The translations under genes were made by a program, and so were the position numbers. Below are positions 5,836-8,093 of a DNA stretch of 8,093 nucleotides, in pieces. The DNA is from Actinomycetota bacterium. Its GTDB lineage: Bacteria > Actinomycetota > Acidimicrobiia > Acidimicrobiales > Microtrichaceae. The stretch is from NCBI GenBank assembly GCA_005777415.1, contig SXMI01000046.1, forward strand, positions 1 through 8,093, given 5' to 3'. Below the pieces are notes generated by a model. It was not told the origin of the DNA. It saw only the letters and a list, made by a program, of their open reading frames with translations, and made no database searches. How positions within the stretch are numbered: position 1 is the stretch's first letter; every line of letters starts with the position of its first letter.

Positions 5836-8093
5836 GAACCCACCCGGCTCCGGACCAGGTCGAGGGCCTCGTCCAGTCGCTCCGGATCGCGCCCACCGGC
5901 GACCGCCAGGTCGGCACCCTTGCCGCCACCACCACCGACGAGCCGGGCCGCATCGGCGATGAGCGCTCCTGCGTCGTGCCCGGCGGACGTGTCGACGGCG
6001 CTCACGATCGCCACGCCCTTGCCACCCGGCGTCGCACCCAGGACCACGACCTCGATGCCGGGCCGGTCCCGCAGGTTCACGGCCAGGTCCCGCACCTGGT
6101 CCCGGTCGTCGGCGTCCACCCGGGCGACGATGACCCCGTTCCTGGCGGTACCGACCAGCTCGTCCGCGAGCCCACCGGTGAGTTCACGACGCAGGGTCGC
6201 CACCTCGTCCCGGAGGCCCGCCAGCTCCGCCAGTCGCTTCTCGAGGCCGCCGAGCAGGTCGTCGACCGGCACCCCGACCGTGTCGGCCAACCGACGCAGG
6301 AGCGCCTCCTCCTCACGGAGGCGCTCGATCGGCCCCGTGCCCGAGACCGCCTCGATCCGTCGGATGTTCGAGCCGATCGATCCCTCGGCGACGATCTTGA
6401 CCGGCCCGATCTCACCGAGGGCCGACACGTGCGTCCCGCCGCAGAGCTCGGTGCTCTCGGGCCCGGCGCGCAGCACCCGGACCACCTCGCCGTACTTGTC
6501 CCCGAAGAACGCCAGGGCGCCCATCCCGAGGGCCTCGTCCATGGTCGTCTCGAGGTGCTCCACCGGCGCATCCGACAGGATCTGCTCGTTGGCGAGGTCC
6601 TCGACGGCGGCCAGCTGCTCCGGAGTCAGGCGGTCGTGGTGCGAGAAGTCGAAGCGCAGCCGGTCGGCCTGGACCAACGACCCCTGCTGGGCCACGTGGT
6701 CACCCAGCACCCGACGCAGCGCCCAGTGGAGGAGGTGCGTCGCGGTGTGGTGGCGTCGGATGCCGGCCCGCCGGTGCTCGTCCACGCTCACCTCGACCCG
6801 GTCGCCCACGCGGAGTTCGCCCTCCTCGAGTTCGACGACGTGCCGGTGCAGACCTCCGAGCGACGGCGTGGTGTCGACGACCCGGGCGACGCCGCTCGGC
6901 CCCCGGATCGTGCCCGTGTCGCCGACCTGGCCTCCCGACTCCGCGTAGCACGGGGTCCGGTCCAGGTAGATGCCGTCGCCGATGACGGCGAGCACGGTCG
7001 CCTCGCAGGACAGCTGCTCGCGGCCGACGAACTCCGTCGGACCGGAGGCCGCCAGGAGCGCCCGTTCCGCATCGGCCTCGTCGCCGTGCGCCACCGAGGC
7101 CTTGCGGCTGCCGGCCCGTGAGCGCTCGCGCTGTGCCGCCATCTCCGCGTCGAACCCGTCGACGTCGACCGTCACCTCGCGGAGCTCGGCCATCTCCATG
7201 GTGACCTCGAGCGGGAACCCGTAGGTGTCGTGCAGCTCGAAGGCGACCGAGCCCGGGAGGGTCTCGTCGGCCGAGAGCGACTCCAGCGCACCGTCGAGCA
7301 GCGTCGAGCCCCGGGCGAGCGTCCGACGGAACTGCGACTCCTCCCGGTCGATGGTCGACACGATGCGCTCGGCGTCCCGGAGGAGCTCCGGGTAGGCCGC
7401 ACCCATCACCTGGGCGTTGCGTTCGACCAGCGGTGCCATCACCTGGCGCTCCACCCCGAGCATGTAGGCGAACCGGACGGCACGACGGATGATCCGCCGC
7501 AGGACGTACCCCCGGTCCTCGTTGGACGGGACGACCCCGTCGGCGACCAGGAAGGCGGCGGTCCGGGTGTGGTCGGCGAGCAGTCGGAGCGCGATGTCCC
7601 CCAGGTCGCTCCTCCCGAGCCGCTCCCCCGTCACCGACTGCGCCTCCTCGACCAGGTGGCTGAGCACGTCCGCGGAGTAGAGCCACCGGCTCCCACCCAT
7701 CACGGCCAGGATCCGCTCGAGGCCCGCCCCCGTGTCCACGTTGCGGGTCGGGAGGTCGCTCAGCTCACCACCCTCGCTGCGGAAGTACTGCGTGAAGACC
7801 AGGTTCCAGATCTCGACGAACCGGTGCTCGGCGTCGGGATTGGCCGGACCGCCGTCGGGGCCGGCGTCGGACCCGTAGTCCCAGAACAGCTCCGAGGACG
7901 GCCCGCACGGACCCGTCTCACCCATCTCCCAGAAGTTGTCCGCACCCAGCCGCTGGATGCGGGCCCGCGGCACCCCGACGCCGTCGGCCCAGATGGCCTC
8001 CGCCTCGTCGTCGGAGGTGTGCACGGTGATCCAGATCCGCTCGCCGTCGAGGCCGAGCACCTCGGTGACGAACTCCCAGGCCCAGCGGATCGC
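5832..8093 (-). CDS. alaS: Alanyl-tRNA synthetase, N-terminus missing at window edge
   Basis: Class II synthetase that attaches alanine to tRNA-Ala in the cytoplasm and hydrolyses Ser- or Gly-tRNA-Ala. The frame is open to the window edge, giving 753 visible residues; by comparison with the usual ~860–880, about 105 residues are missing, including motifs 1 and 2. Visible in order: the rest of the catalytic domain (DNFWEMGETGPCGP at residues 52–65; motif 3 NVDTGAGLER at 118–127); the tRNA-recognition helices (EDRGYVLRRIIRRAVRFAYM); the editing domain with metal-ligand motifs HTATH (449–453, bases 6749–6735) and CGGTH (551–555, bases 6443–6429); a short coiled coil; and the C-Ala domain ending in a Gly-rich GGGGGKGADLAVAGG segment. 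All key editing residues are present, so the enzyme looks intact. The stop overlaps the ruvX start in GTGA, implying translational coupling. The identification is secure. Confidence 0.98.
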   Translation of the reverse strand, partial: AIRWAWEFVTEVLGLDGERIWITVHTSDDEAEAIWADGVGVPRARIQRLGADNFWEMGETGPCGPSSELFWDYGSDAGPDGGPANPDAEHRFVEIWNLVFTQYFRSEGGELSDLPTRNVDTGAGLERILAVMGGSRWLYSADVLSHLVEEAQSVTGERLGRSDLGDIALRLLADHTRTAAFLVADGVVPSNEDRGYVLRRIIRRAVRFAYMLGVERQVMAPLVERNAQVMGAAYPELLRDAERIVSTIDREESQFRRTLARGSTLLDGALESLSADETLPGSVAFELHDTYGFPLEVTMEMAELREVTVDVDGFDAEMAAQRERSRAGSRKASVAHGDEADAERALLAASGPTEFVGREQLSCEATVLAVIGDGIYLDRTPCYAESGGQVGDTGTIRGPSGVARVVDTTPSLGGLHRHVVELEEGELRVGDRVEVSVDEHRRAGIRRHHTATHLLHWALRRVLGDHVAQQGSLVQADRLRFDFSHHDRLTPEQLAAVEDLANEQILSDAPVEHLETTMDEALGMGALAFFGDKYGEVVRVLRAGPESTELCGGTHVSALGEIGPVKIVAEGSIGSNIRRIEAVSGTGPIERLREEEALLRRLADTVGVPVDDLLGGLEKRLAELAGLRDEVATLRRELTGGLADELVGTARNGVIVARVDADDRDQVRDLAVNLRDRPGIEVVVLGATPGGKGVAIVSAVDTSAGHDAGALIADAARLVGGGGGKGADLAVAGGRDPERLDEALDLVRSRVGS

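Overview
The window is a very GC-rich bacterial segment in which every gene I can support lies on the minus strand. It reads as one polycistronic block, transcribed from high to low coordinates: alaS (5' end cut off by the window edge) – ruvX – mltG – aroE – a DUF4388/winged-helix protein – a two-domain PH-like protein with a long Pro-Ala linker – aroK – aroB (3' end cut off). The alaS–ruvX–mltG–aroE…aroK–aroB order is a known synteny block of Actinomycetota. The GC content, the almost exclusive use of GTG starts and the DUF4388 protein fit that phylum; a lineage such as Acidimicrobiia is my best guess, but it is an inference from gene content only.

Layout. 8093–5832 is alanyl-tRNA synthetase. 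5835–5341 is the YqgF/RuvX nuclease-fold protein and 5344–4151 the MltG lytic transglycosylase; alaS/ruvX and ruvX/mltG are each joined by a 4-base GTGA stop/start overlap. 4139–3303 is shikimate dehydrogenase. 3302–3205 is a short spacer with a hairpin and a tandem 10-base repeat. 3204–2218 is the DUF4388 protein. 2217–2029 is the only sizeable gap; it can fold into a nested stem and carries two tiny ORFs. 2028–730 is the PH-like/Pro-Ala protein. 724–185 is shikimate kinase, and 192–1 is the start of 3-dehydroquinate synthase, overlapping aroK by 8 bases.

How the genes fit together. AroB, AroE and AroK supply three steps of the shikimate pathway to chorismate. AlaS charges tRNA-Ala and edits mischarged tRNA. 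RuvX acts in 16S rRNA 5'-end maturation or Holliday-junction processing. MltG cuts nascent peptidoglycan at the membrane. aroC (chorismate synthase), often next to aroK in actinobacterial clusters, is not in the window; the aroE–aroK interval instead holds two uncharacterised proteins of regulatory or adaptor appearance. Those two genes and the structured gap between them are the only non-housekeeping material. I see no mobile element, CRISPR array, tRNA, rRNA or convincing terminator. I found no clear new system; the DUF4388 plus twin PH-like pair is the nearest candidate.
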